Both the position numbers and the translations under genes were made by a program. Below are positions 1 through 9,847 of a DNA stretch of 51,501 bases, one piece after another. The notes under the pieces were generated by a model that was given only the letters and a program-made list of their open reading frames with translations, did no database searches and had not been told where the DNA came from. The stretch spans positions 1 to 51,501 of the forward strand of contig CAMOQR010000004.1 of assembly GCA_946623125.1 (NCBI GenBank), written 5' to 3'. Origin of the DNA: an uncultured Caryophanales bacterium (GTDB taxonomy: Bacteria > Bacillota_I > Bacilli_A > RF39 > UBA660). Every line of letters starts with the position of its first letter. Within the stretch, counting starts at the first letter, position 1.

Positions 1-10
1 TAACAAAAAT

Positions 11-41
11 AAAAGTGCACACTTTTTTTGTGTACACTTTT
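11..41 (-). terminator. Rho-independent terminator-like hairpin downstream of the arginase gene
   Basis: aaaagtgcacac-ttttttt-gtgtacactttt inverted repeat with one G/T wobble; on the minus strand it is followed by a T-rich tract. Confidence 0.6.
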
Positions 42-123
42 ATCTTACAACTTCAATAATTCCTGACTCACTTTTTATTTTTGCGAACTATTTGGGGTTC
101 ACTTCACTTAAGATTCCTTTTTT

Positions 124-1029
124 TTAATAATATGTTTTTTGTTCCCATTTCTTTTTCTTTTCTGCGGCATTAATGATTTGGGTTGCAATGTTTAAAGCAA
201 TTTGTTCTGTTTTTCGATTAATGTCTCTTAAGGGATTGAATTCTACTAAGTCGAATGATAGTACTTCATTCATATGTTTTACAATATATTCATTTATTTG
301 CATGGCTTCTTCTTCAGAGATTCCTCCTTTTTCAGGAACAGAAACTCCTGGTGCTATGTCTGGATCAATTACATCTAAATCATAACTAATATGAACTCCT
401 TTTGTTTTATATCCTGCAATTTTAAAGGCTTCTTCCATAATGGCTTCAACACCTTTTTCTTTTATATCTTGTGTTGTAAAAACGGTTGCTCCAGAATACC
501 TTACATTGTCTTTTTCTGCCTCATCTATAGATCTTGCTCCAACAATTACGGTTCTTGATGGTTGAATGATTTTTCCATCATGATAATATCTTAGTTCACT
601 ACATTTATAACCATTTATTGCTGCAAGTGGTAATCCGTGAATGTTTCCTGTAATTGTTGTTTCAAATGTATTATAGTCTGTATGAGCATCTATCCAAATA
701 ATTCCTACATCGATATTTGCTTTGGCTGATGCTAGAGCAGAGGCTATTGCTACAGAGTGATCTCCTCCAATTAAAATTGGAAAATACTCTTCTTTTATTT
801 TCGCAACCATATTTTTATATAGTTCTGTATTAAACTTTTCAATTTCATATTCATTTTTTCTTCTATCTGATAAGTTTCTACTTTTAATTATGGTAGGATC
901 TTGTTGGAAAGACATTGCTTCTCCTTTATAAAATGTTTTTAAGTCGTTCATTAATTGAGTAGGCCCAAGACTTGCTCCATCAATATGAACTCCTAAGTCG
1001 GATCCTGCTTGAAATATCATTGTTCTCAT
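124..1029 (-). CDS. rocF: Arginase-family ureohydrolase
   Basis: 301 aa; Mn-site motifs GGDHS, DAHTD and SYDLDVIDP, plus TGNIHGLPLA, typical of arginases. Confidence 0.85.
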   Translation of the reverse strand: MRTMIFQAGSDLGVHIDGASLGPTQLMNDLKTFYKGEAMSFQQDPTIIKSRNLSDRRKNEYEIEKFNTELYKNMVAKIKEEYFPILIGGDHSVAIASALASAKANIDVGIIWIDAHTDYNTFETTITGNIHGLPLAAINGYKCSELRYYHDGKIIQPSRTVIVGARSIDEAEKDNVRYSGATVFTTQDIKEKGVEAIMEEAFKIAGYKTKGVHISYDLDVIDPDIAPGVSVPEKGGISEEEAMQINEYIVKHMNEVLSFDLVEFNPLRDINRKTEQIALNIATQIINAAEKKKKWEQKTYY

Positions 1030-1105
1030 TTTATCACCATATCCATTTTAACGTAAATTTTATTTCCTATCAAGAAAAACCCTTTAATTTCTAAAATCTT
1101 TACTG

Positions 1106-1111
1106 TATAAT
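1106..1111 (+). promoter_or_regulatory. Putative -10 box (TATAAT) upstream of murE
   Basis: TATAAT just upstream of an AGGTGAT ribosome-binding site; weak -35. Confidence 0.4.
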
Positions 1112-1128
1112 GGTTTTAGGTGATTATA

Positions 1129-2568
1129 ATGAAAAAATTAAAAGAACTTTATCCAGAGGTTTTGGAAGATGTTGATGTTTTATCTATTAAGATTAATTCA
1201 AAAGATGTAGAAAAGGGAGATTTATTTGTTTGTACGAAAGGTGTTACAGCAGATCGACATGATTTTATTGATGATGCGATTGAACGTGGGGCTTGTGCAG
1301 TTGTTGTATCAAAAGATGTTGGAGAAAAATCTGTACCTATTATAAAAGTTGAGGATACGAATCGTGAATTACCTTTTTTATGCCAAAAATTTTATGATTA
1401 TCCTGATCAAAAATTAAAGATGATAGGTGTAACAGGAACAGATGGAAAAACAAGTGTTACTACTATTATTCAAACATTAATTGGAAAAGATGATTGTGGT
1501 TATGTTGGGACAAATGGAAGAAGTTATGGTTCTTTTCAAGGTGATAATCCTAATACTACGCCAGATGCTCATAACTTGTATTTTTATTTAGATGAATTTG
1601 TTCAACATCATTGTACTTATGCATCGATTGAAACGTCTAGTGAGGCGTTTTATCGAGGAAGACTTCAGGCAATGAAATTTGATATCAGTGCTTATACTAA
1701 TATTACTTCTGAACATTTAAATATTCATGGTAGTTTTGAAAATTATTTGAATTGTAAGTTACAACTATTTCACCAAACAAAAGAAGATGGCTTTTCTATT
1801 CTAAATCGTGATGATCCTTATTTTGAACAGGTTAAAAATGCTTGTGTTGCGAAGGTATTAACTTATGGTATGGATTCTTCTAATGATTTGCAAATTGTAT
1901 CTTATAAATTATATCCAACTCATACGGATGTTGTTTTTCGTTATGATAATCAGGATTATTCTATTCATAGTCCTTTGATGGGAGATTTTAATGTTTATAA
2001 TTTAGCGTGTGGCGTTTTATGTGTTTTAGCATTAGGTTTTGATATGGATACAATTATTTCTCGTATTCCTAATATTAAAGTTAATGGTAGATTAGAGTTA
2101 CTTGATACCAAAACACCTTATTATGTAATGGTTGATTATGCTCATACTCCTAATGGTATTTCTAAGTTACTTAATTTTGTTCATACATTAAAAATCAATC
2201 GTAGTATTGTTGTGATTGGACAGGCTGGGGAGAGAGATTATTTAAAAAGACCAAAAGTTGGTAATGTAGTGGTTGAAAATGCAAGTTATGCAATTTTTAC
2301 TTATGAAGATCCAAGAAGTGAAGATCCTCTTGATATCTGTCATGATATTATTGCGGAATTAAAAGATACTCATGATAATTTTGAAATTGTTGTAGATAGG
2401 CGTGAGGCAATTCAAAAGGCTATTGATATGGCTCAGGATAAAGATATGGTTTTAATTCTTGGTAAGGGTAATGAAACCTATGAAAAATTAAAGAATGAAA
2501 CAATTTATTTTAATGATATTGAAGAGGCATATAAGGCTGTTGAAAATCGCAAAAAAAGAATTGGTTAA
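1129..2568 (+). CDS. murE: UDP-N-acetylmuramyl-tripeptide synthetase (MurE family)
   Basis: GVTGTDGKTSVTT P-loop, NTTPDAH, Mur ligase central and C-terminal motifs (DYAHTPNG, GKGNE). ATG at 1129 preferred over the GTG at 1120 because of AGGTGAT RBS spacing. Confidence 0.85.
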   Translation: MKKLKELYPEVLEDVDVLSIKINSKDVEKGDLFVCTKGVTADRHDFIDDAIERGACAVVVSKDVGEKSVPIIKVEDTNRELPFLCQKFYDYPDQKLKMIGVTGTDGKTSVTTIIQTLIGKDDCGYVGTNGRSYGSFQGDNPNTTPDAHNLYFYLDEFVQHHCTYASIETSSEAFYRGRLQAMKFDISAYTNITSEHLNIHGSFENYLNCKLQLFHQTKEDGFSILNRDDPYFEQVKNACVAKVLTYGMDSSNDLQIVSYKLYPTHTDVVFRYDNQDYSIHSPLMGDFNVYNLACGVLCVLALGFDMDTIISRIPNIKVNGRLELLDTKTPYYVMVDYAHTPNGISKLLNFVHTLKINRSIVVIGQAGERDYLKRPKVGNVVVENASYAIFTYEDPRSEDPLDICHDIIAELKDTHDNFEIVVDRREAIQKAIDMAQDKDMVLILGKGNETYEKLKNETIYFNDIEEAYKAVENRKKRIG

Positions 2569-2573
2569 GTATT

Positions 2574-3353
2574 ATGAAATTAGAGGTATTGTTATCTGTT
2601 TTGAATTTAAAAAAGTCTCAACTAAATAATATGAATATTACTAGTCGTTGTACGGTAATTAATCAGTGTAGCAAACTTGGCTATGAGAAGTATAAGAATT
2701 TCTATATTTATTCTTATCCTGAACTTGGACTTTCTATTAGTCGAAATCGAGGACTTGAAAATGTTTGTGGAGATATTATTTTGTTGTGTGATGATGATGT
2801 AGTTTATGATACAGACTATGAGCGTCTTGTTTTGGAAGAGTTTTCTAAGAATCCAAGTGCTGATGTAATTATTTTTAATATGGAAAGGCCAAATCGTAAA
2901 AAAAGAAAAATTACTTCTAGGAAAAGACTTCATATTTATAACTGTCTTCATTATGCTTCTTGTAATATTGCTTTTCGAAAAGATTCTATTATCAATCATA
3001 ATATTACTTTTAATCCAGATTTTGGATCTGGTGGTTATTATAATGGTGGTGGAGGAGAAGATACTTTATTTCTTGTTTCTTGTTTAAAACAAAAATTAAA
3101 GATTTATTCTTCTCCTATTAATTTAGGGGTTGTGTATCATAAAGAATCTACGTGGTTTGATGGCTATAATGAGAAGTATTTTTATGGGAAAGGTGCATTG
3201 TTTACTGCAATTAGTCATTCTTTTCGTTATTTTCTTTTTTTACAGTTTTTAATTCGACATCCTGAGTTTTTGAAAACTGTTTCTTTTTTTAGAGCGTTTT
3301 CTTTAATGTGCTCTGGATCAAAAGACTATATAAATTATATTCATAAACATTGA
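2574..3353 (+). CDS. GT2-like glycosyltransferase
   Basis: GLSISRNRGLENVCGDIILLCDDDVVYD matches GT-A/GT2 DxD region. Confidence 0.75.
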   Translation: MKLEVLLSVLNLKKSQLNNMNITSRCTVINQCSKLGYEKYKNFYIYSYPELGLSISRNRGLENVCGDIILLCDDDVVYDTDYERLVLEEFSKNPSADVIIFNMERPNRKKRKITSRKRLHIYNCLHYASCNIAFRKDSIINHNITFNPDFGSGGYYNGGGGEDTLFLVSCLKQKLKIYSSPINLGVVYHKESTWFDGYNEKYFYGKGALFTAISHSFRYFLFLQFLIRHPEFLKTVSFFRAFSLMCSGSKDYINYIHKH

Positions 3354-3369
3354 ATTTTGAGGTGATTTT

Positions 3370-4344
3370 GTGAATGATTTAATAACTATTATTATAAATG
3401 TTTTTAATGGTGAAAAATATATTAAAAGATGTTTAGACTCTGTTTTAAGTCAAACTTATTCTAATCTTGAAATATTAATTGTAAATGATGGGTCTACTGA
3501 CAAAACTTTGGATATTTGTAAAAGTTATAAAGATTCTAGAATTCGTATTATTTCTACCAAAAATTTGGGACTATCCTTATCACGAAATGTTGGAATTGAT
3601 CATGCTAAGGGAGAATATTTATATTTTGTTGATGCTGATGATTTTATTGAAAAAGATACGATTGAATATTTGTATCGACTTTCTATTCAGTATCATTCGG
3701 AGCTTACTACTTGTGATTTTCTTACTATTTATAATAGTAACTATTCTTTTCCTCCCAAAAAAGAAAAAATTCGAGTTATGGATTCTTATGATATGTTAAA
3801 AGATATTTTATTATCGGTTGGGTGTTCTGTTTCTCTTTGGAATAAGCTGATACATAAGAGTATTTTTCGTGGTATTCGATTTGAAGATCGTATTGTGAAT
3901 GATATTTGTGTTACTTATAAATTGGCTATCGCTGCAAATTGTATTGTGTCTTCTAATCAAGTTAAATATTATTACTTTAAACATCATAATGCTATTACTG
4001 TTAAGAATTCCTCTAATTATAATCGTGCTGTTGATCTTTATCATGCTTCTTTAGAACGATATCAATATATTAAAAATATTTATCCTAATATTATTGAAAA
4101 TGAAATCGGAATGTTTCGTACTATTTTTAAACTATGTTCATATGACAGTCCTCAGGTACGTGATTTTTTAGAAAAAGAAAATCTTATTCCTTTTTTTAAA
4201 CATCTTTTTTCCTATAAGATGTTATTGGCACCGATTTCTTTATATGAAAAGATGAAGATGATTTTGTTTGTATTTAATGATCAATTATATAATAAATTAT
4301 CGTTGTATCATAAGAAAAGAAATATGTCTAAGATTCAAGAATAG
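3370..4344 (+). CDS. Glycosyltransferase family 2
   Basis: ITIIINVFNGEKYIKRCLDSVLSQTYSNLEILIVNDGSTDKT...YFVDADDFI, classic GT2. Confidence 0.9.
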   Translation: MNDLITIIINVFNGEKYIKRCLDSVLSQTYSNLEILIVNDGSTDKTLDICKSYKDSRIRIISTKNLGLSLSRNVGIDHAKGEYLYFVDADDFIEKDTIEYLYRLSIQYHSELTTCDFLTIYNSNYSFPPKKEKIRVMDSYDMLKDILLSVGCSVSLWNKLIHKSIFRGIRFEDRIVNDICVTYKLAIAANCIVSSNQVKYYYFKHHNAITVKNSSNYNRAVDLYHASLERYQYIKNIYPNIIENEIGMFRTIFKLCSYDSPQVRDFLEKENLIPFFKHLFSYKMLLAPISLYEKMKMILFVFNDQLYNKLSLYHKKRNMSKIQE

Positions 4345-4376
4345 TTTTTTAGAATACGTTAGTAGAGGTGGTTGAT

Positions 4377-5000
4377 ATGAAAACCAGTTATAAGTATGAA
4401 AGAATCTATAATCGTTATATCAAAAGAGTTTTTGATCTATTTTTTTCTTTTTTTCTTCTTATTCTTTTTTTACCTTTTATGGTATTAATAGGTATTTTAA
4501 TTATTCTAATTGATCATATATTTCCTATTTATACGCAAATACGTACAGGAAAAGATGGAAAAAATATTAAAATTTTTAAATTTCGAACGATGAAGGATCA
4601 TGAGATTACAAGATTTGGAGTCTTATTACGAAGATTTTCTATTGATGAGTTTCCTCAAATTATAAATGTTTTTCTTGGTAGTATGTCTTTAGTTGGACCG
4701 AGACCTTGGATTGTTGAATATTATGAAAGGTTTAATATGGAACAGAAAAGAAGAGTTCTTGTAAAACCTGGTATTGTTGGTCTTGCCCAAATAAATGGTA
4801 GAAATAAAATTAGTATTCATGAGAAAATATCTTATGATTTAGAATATGTTTCTCATGTTTCTTTTTTGCTTGATTTTAGTATTCTTTTGAAGAGTATATT
4901 TTGTTTTTATTCTGATGAAAATGATATTCATCCTGATGATTATATTCAAAAAGAACTTATGGTTTTAGATAAGAATTGTAAAAAAAAGATTGTTAATTGA
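4377..5000 (+). CDS. Sugar-phosphate transferase to undecaprenyl phosphate (bacterial sugar transferase family)
   Basis: KRVFDLFFSFFLLILFLPFMV, KFRTM, RRFSIDEFPQ, SLVGPRPW, KPGIVGLAQINGRN. ATG at 4377 preferred (agaggtg RBS). Confidence 0.9.
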   Translation: MKTSYKYERIYNRYIKRVFDLFFSFFLLILFLPFMVLIGILIILIDHIFPIYTQIRTGKDGKNIKIFKFRTMKDHEITRFGVLLRRFSIDEFPQIINVFLGSMSLVGPRPWIVEYYERFNMEQKRRVLVKPGIVGLAQINGRNKISIHEKISYDLEYVSHVSFLLDFSILLKSIFCFYSDENDIHPDDYIQKELMVLDKNCKKKIVN

Positions 5001-5064
5001 GTAATTTATTTTTATAATTATTGTTATAGTAGGTATTATTATTGATGTGTGTGAGGATTGATTT

Positions 5065-7224
5065 ATGAGAAAAATATATTTCATTATTATTTCATTTTTC
5101 TTTTTATTATTTATGATTCCTTCTGTATATGCTACGGAACTTTTAACTGTTTCTGATGCTAGAATTGTTGAACAAAGTGGAACTGTTGATGTTGAACCTA
5201 TTTCTTATCAAGATGATACTGTTCGTTCTAATATTGTTTTTAATACAGAGCATGATTTTATTACTTATGAGGTTGAGATTTCGAATCAAAATAGTAGTGA
5301 TGTAGAGATTATTTCCATTGACAGTAATAGTATGAAAGATTATTTAGATGTTGATTTTTTAGATTTTACATCTCCTTTTTATATTGCTGCTGGTAGTCGA
5401 AGAAGATTACGTTTTAAAATCTTATATAAAAATCCTGTAACCAATCAGGAAGATATTACTGTTCGTGATTTTAAAATAACAATTAATGGGGAAGATACGG
5501 TTATACCTACTAATCCATATACTAGTAATTACACGGTTTTACTAATCTTGTTGGTTGTTGTAATTACTATTTTAATGGTTATGTATGTTGCAGGAGATTC
5601 TATTACACATAAAAAGATTATTAGTGGTTTTTTACTGCTTACTATTCTTGTTCCGTTTGGTGTTGTTGCTAAAAGGACTTATCAAGTATTTTTAGTTAGT
5701 GATAATATCGTTTTAAAGAGTAAAATGATTCCTTATAATGTTATTATATATAATGGTAATGGAGATGCAATTACTAGGATAATTCCTTTTGGAAATGTTG
5801 TGGGAGAATTACCCACTCCTATCAAAGAAGGATATCGTTTTACCAAGTATGTAGATGTAAATAATGAGGAAGTATATCCTGATACTATTGTTGAAGGTAA
5901 TATGAAATTATATCCTCAGTTTGAGGCAATATCATATTCTATTACTTATGATTTAAATTATGGTTTTTTGAATACTCCTAACCCTAGTAGTTATACGATT
6001 GAAGATGAATTTGTTTTAAATAATCCAAGTAGAGTAGGATATAATTTTTCTGGTTGGAGTGAAGAGGATAATTCTACTTTAGTAACTCAGATGACTATTT
6101 TCAAAGGGACTTTAGGAGATAAACATTTTGTTGCAAATTATTCTCCTAATCAAAATACGGAGTATACAGTAATTCATCGACAGCAGGATATAAATGGTAA
6201 CTATGTTGTAAAGGATACGGAAACTCTTTATGGTACAACAGATTCTTCTGTTACTCCACAGAGAAAGAATTATGAAGGGTTTGAGCAACCTGCTGCCCAA
6301 ACAAAGACGATTAATGGAGATGGTAGTACAGTATTTACTTATGATTATCCTAGAAGCAGATATTCCTTCAGTGTTACAGATCGTAGTTATGTTGTAGATG
6401 GAAGTACAGCAAATGGTGTGTATTATTATGGAACACAAATATCAGTATCAGTTTCACCACCGGCAGGTTATTCTATTCGTTGGAATGATGGATCTGTTTC
6501 AAATGAAAAGACTTTCGTTTTAACAGAAGATACTGTATTAACTCCGACTTTGGTTCCTAATATTCATACACAATATAAAGTTGTTTATTTACAACAAGCA
6601 TATCAAGATAATATTTATTATATATATGCATATAATTATTTCTATGCACAAACTGATTCGCAGGTAACTCCGGCAAGGAATACTTATGAAGGATTTGAAA
6701 CACCTTCTGCCCAGACAATCACAGTAGCCGGTGATGGTAGTTCAGTTGTTTATTATTTTTATGATCGCAAAAAATATCATTTTAAGTTATGGTTAGAATA
6801 TAGTGCAGAATTTGAATTATATGAAAATTATGATGTTGGCAAAGATATTTATAAAAGAGTAAAAGTTGGCAATTCTTATCAATTGGTTCCAATCGAATCT
6901 ACATCTAGTTTTGCTACTAGTAATAGTAAAAGGACATTTTATGATAATTCTTTCGAGGAGGAAGTCTATTATGGAACACGTTTTTCTCTATTAGATTATA
7001 ACTTCAAATATTATCAAGAAATTAATTATAATGATCATTCTGATTATTCTACATATTATTATTATAATGATTTCCATAATTATTATAATTCTTATGGTAT
7101 TCATGATGATTCTTACTTAAAATTTTATACTTATGAACCTATTGCAACTCCAACTTATCCTGAAGAGCCAACAGCATCTTATTCCACACCGTCATATTCA
7201 TCATCTTCGTGGTGGGGAGAATAA
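5065..7224 (+). CDS. Large surface protein: signal peptide, Ig-like domain, two central TM helices, InlB-B/MucBP-like repeats, Tyr/Ser-rich tail
   Basis: Signal peptide MRKIYFIIISFFFLLFMIPSVYA; two adjacent hydrophobic segments around residues 155-210; Listeria-Bacteroides-type repeats (PFGNVVGELPTPIKEGYRFTKYVD) and two MucBP-like units (EYTVIHRQQDINGNYV..., QYKVVYLQQAYQDNIY...). Confidence 0.7.
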   Translation: MRKIYFIIISFFFLLFMIPSVYATELLTVSDARIVEQSGTVDVEPISYQDDTVRSNIVFNTEHDFITYEVEISNQNSSDVEIISIDSNSMKDYLDVDFLDFTSPFYIAAGSRRRLRFKILYKNPVTNQEDITVRDFKITINGEDTVIPTNPYTSNYTVLLILLVVVITILMVMYVAGDSITHKKIISGFLLLTILVPFGVVAKRTYQVFLVSDNIVLKSKMIPYNVIIYNGNGDAITRIIPFGNVVGELPTPIKEGYRFTKYVDVNNEEVYPDTIVEGNMKLYPQFEAISYSITYDLNYGFLNTPNPSSYTIEDEFVLNNPSRVGYNFSGWSEEDNSTLVTQMTIFKGTLGDKHFVANYSPNQNTEYTVIHRQQDINGNYVVKDTETLYGTTDSSVTPQRKNYEGFEQPAAQTKTINGDGSTVFTYDYPRSRYSFSVTDRSYVVDGSTANGVYYYGTQISVSVSPPAGYSIRWNDGSVSNEKTFVLTEDTVLTPTLVPNIHTQYKVVYLQQAYQDNIYYIYAYNYFYAQTDSQVTPARNTYEGFETPSAQTITVAGDGSSVVYYFYDRKKYHFKLWLEYSAEFELYENYDVGKDIYKRVKVGNSYQLVPIESTSSFATSNSKRTFYDNSFEEEVYYGTRFSLLDYNFKYYQEINYNDHSDYSTYYYYNDFHNYYNSYGIHDDSYLKFYTYEPIATPTYPEEPTASYSTPSYSSSSWWGE

Positions 7225-7248
7225 ATCATTTTAAAGGAATTGATTTTT

Positions 7249-8589
7249 ATGAAGTTACATTTATTAAAAAATAAAAATATGGAGAGTAAGATATCTTTTC
7301 TCTTACTCTCTTTTAATTTTATTTATCTTACAGTTATTACATTTTTAATTCGTATAGGGAAGATTCATTATAATATATATCGATATTCTACTGTTGTAGT
7401 TTCTCTTATTTGTCTTTTCTTCTGTATTGTATGTTTTTTTCTATCTTTTTTAAAGAAGAAAAAAAATCCTTTTATTATTACGGACTATATTGTTTTTGGT
7501 ATTATAATTTTTGCTGTTATATCTTGTGTTTTTGCAATTGATCAGAAAGTATCTTTATTTGGACAAGGCGGTCGTTATGAGGGATTTTTCGCCATTCTTT
7601 ATTATATTTCTTTATATTTACTAGCAACTTTTGTTTCAAAAGATAAAAAAAAGTATTTGATTTATTTTTTCCTTTTTCTAGGATTTATTCAGTCTATTTA
7701 TTCTTTTTTACAGATTGAACATTCTCATTTTGTTTCTATTTCTTATCATTTTGGTGATACTTGGGCAACAGGTTTTTTGTTTAATCCTAATTTTTTTGCA
7801 GAACTTATTATTCTTTGTTTAGCATATGCCATGGGATTTCTTTTGGAAGAAGAAAAGTCTAAATGTCGTAAAATTATATTTATTATTCTATTTTGTGTTT
7901 ATTTTAGTGCTTTAGCCATTAGTAATACTTTAAGTTGTTTTGTAGGTTTTCTTTTTATTTTATTTTATTCTTTTCTTTATGGTTTTATTAGAAAAAGAAA
8001 GATTCCTTGTTTTTTAATGCTTTTATTGGGGATGTTCTTGTTGTTGTTTTATAGTATTCGTAATCAAACTACTTTGTTGGGAGATTTTCATAAAACTAGT
8101 GGAGAGGTTCAAAATATTGTAGGTGGTAATTTAGATTCAAATTATGGAACAAAGAGGTTAGGTGTTTGGATGGAAACAATTAAGATTGTTCCTAAATATC
8201 TATTACATGGTTCTGGAATTGATAATTTTGATCAGGCATTTGGAGAAAAACATTTAATAGTAGGGCATTATCGTTTTGATAAGGCTCATAATGATTATTT
8301 GCAAATATTAGTTACGCAAGGTATTTTTAGTTTATTATGTTTTTTAAGTCTTTTCTTTATTATTTGTGTAAGAGGTGTTTTTCTAACGTATAAAAATCAT
8401 GAGATATATTTTTTATTACCTGTTATTGGTTATTTAGTTCAGATATTTTTTAATATTAGTGTAGTTGAAGTTGCTCCTCTTTTTTATGTATCGTTAGGTT
8501 TATTAGATACTAGGGATACTTGTAAGATTCGAGAAATATGTATGGGTTTTAAAGAACTTAAAAAAGGATTTTTATTATGGAAAAAGTAA
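7249..8589 (+). CDS. O-antigen ligase / Wzy-like polymerase membrane protein
   Basis: Multi-TM protein with GQGGRYEGFFAILYY and HGSGIDNFDQAFG...KAHNDYLQILVTQG, typical of the WaaL/Wzy family; ATG at 7249 preferred. Confidence 0.75.
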   Translation: MKLHLLKNKNMESKISFLLLSFNFIYLTVITFLIRIGKIHYNIYRYSTVVVSLICLFFCIVCFFLSFLKKKKNPFIITDYIVFGIIIFAVISCVFAIDQKVSLFGQGGRYEGFFAILYYISLYLLATFVSKDKKKYLIYFFLFLGFIQSIYSFLQIEHSHFVSISYHFGDTWATGFLFNPNFFAELIILCLAYAMGFLLEEEKSKCRKIIFIILFCVYFSALAISNTLSCFVGFLFILFYSFLYGFIRKRKIPCFLMLLLGMFLLLFYSIRNQTTLLGDFHKTSGEVQNIVGGNLDSNYGTKRLGVWMETIKIVPKYLLHGSGIDNFDQAFGEKHLIVGHYRFDKAHNDYLQILVTQGIFSLLCFLSLFFIICVRGVFLTYKNHEIYFLLPVIGYLVQIFFNISVVEVAPLFYVSLGLLDTRDTCKIREICMGFKELKKGFLLWKK

Positions 8590-9317
8590 GTGTTGTTGTT
8601 CCAGTTTATAATTCTTCTCAGACTATTATGAGATGTTTAAATAGTGTTCTTAATCAAAGTTATTTGAATTTAGAGGTTCTTGTTGTGGATGATTGTAGTA
8701 CTGATAATACTTCTCAAATTGTAAAAAGTATTGAAGATTCTAGAATTATTTATGTAAGACTTGAAAAGAATTCAGGTGTTGCTTGTGCTAGAAATAAGGG
8801 AATATCGCTTGCTAGTGGAGAATATTTATGTTTTATTGATTCGGATGATTTTTGGAAGCCTGATAAAATAGAGAGGCAAGTTGATTTTATGAAGAAGAAT
8901 CATTATTCTTTTACATATGGTTCTTATTATTATCATAAAAATGGGAAGAATCATCTTGCTAAGGTGCCTTCTCGTATGACTTATTTATCTTCTTTAAAAA
9001 ATACGGCTATTTTTACATCTACTGTTATGTTTCGTTTGAGTGACTTTGATCGTTCTTTATTGTATATGCCTCTTATTTTAAAGGGTCAAGATACTGCCAC
9101 ATGGTGGAATGTTTTGAGAGAGAGTGGAGTGGTTGCTTATTGTGTTCCTGGTGTTTATACTTATTATTCTGTTGGAAACAAGAGCCTTTCTCATAACAAG
9201 ATTTCTTCTTTAAAGAGAACATGGGCTTTATATAAAAGAGAAAATCTTTCTTTTTATAAGAAAATATATTATTATTTTTGTTATGTTTATCATGCTATTG
9301 TGAGAAGAATTTTTTAG
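8577..9317 (+). CDS. Glycosyltransferase family 2
   Basis: VSVVVPVYNSSQTIMRCLNSVLNQSYLNLEVLVVDDCSTDNT...CFIDSDDFW; overlaps the upstream ORF by 13 nt. Confidence 0.9.
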   Translation: MEKVSVVVPVYNSSQTIMRCLNSVLNQSYLNLEVLVVDDCSTDNTSQIVKSIEDSRIIYVRLEKNSGVACARNKGISLASGEYLCFIDSDDFWKPDKIERQVDFMKKNHYSFTYGSYYYHKNGKNHLAKVPSRMTYLSSLKNTAIFTSTVMFRLSDFDRSLLYMPLILKGQDTATWWNVLRESGVVAYCVPGVYTYYSVGNKSLSHNKISSLKRTWALYKRENLSFYKKIYYYFCYVYHAIVRRIF

Positions 9318-9345
9318 AAAAAATCATTATTTTGTGATTTTTTTC
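9318..9345 (+). terminator. Rho-independent terminator
   Basis: aaaaaatca-loop-tgatttttt followed by T-rich sequence. Confidence 0.7.
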
Positions 9346-9353
9346 TTTTGTGT

Positions 9354-9359
9354 TATAAT
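9354..9359 (+). promoter_or_regulatory. Putative -10 box (TATAAT) upstream of the vanZ-like gene
   Basis: TATAAT after a terminator; weak -35. Confidence 0.4.
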
Positions 9360-9385
9360 GGTTAAGAGTTGAGGTTGGTGATATT

Positions 9386-9847
9386 GTGTTAAAAAAAGGC
9401 ATTAAGCTTTTACTTGTTTTATTATGTATGATGTCTATTTTTATGTTTTCAAGTGATACGGGGGAACAATCTCAAAAAAAGAGTGATAGTATTATTGTTC
9501 ATATTGGTGAATTTTTTATTGGACATCATTTGGTAGGGAAAGAAAAGGATGATATGATTGAAAAATCTGTTTTTTTTGTTAGAAAAGGTGCTCATTTTAG
9601 TATTTATTTAATTTTAGGTTTTTTACTTATTAGTTTGGTAAAGGAATATCGTCCACTAGATTATCGTGCATATGTTATTGCTTTTGTTATTGCGTTTTTA
9701 TATGCTTGCAGTGATGAGATACATCAGTTATTTGTTTCTGATAGAAGTGGTAGTGTTTTAGATGTTATACTGGATTCTTTTGGTTCTTTTGTTGGAATTA
9801 TAATTTATCGTTTTTTCTATATTGTAAGGAGGAAGAATAATGAATAA
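9386..9847 (+). CDS. VanZ-family membrane protein
   Basis: FSSDTGEQS, RKGAHFSIYLILG, ACSDEIHQLFVSDRSGSVLDVILDSFGS, VanZ family motifs. Confidence 0.85.
   Translation: MLKKGIKLLLVLLCMMSIFMFSSDTGEQSQKKSDSIIVHIGEFFIGHHLVGKEKDDMIEKSVFFVRKGAHFSIYLILGFLLISLVKEYRPLDYRAYVIAFVIAFLYACSDEIHQLFVSDRSGSVLDVILDSFGSFVGIIIYRFFYIVRRKNNE

Noticed and set aside
173-385. + strand ORF antisense to arginase
   Set aside because: Opposite strand of a clear gene, no RBS or family match.
2622-6438. Alternative-frame ORFs 2622-2999(-), 3485-3799(+), 3811-4044(-), 6112-6438(-)
   Set aside because: Overlap confident CDSs; Ile/Asn-rich or Leu-rich composition typical of shifted AT-rich coding sequence.
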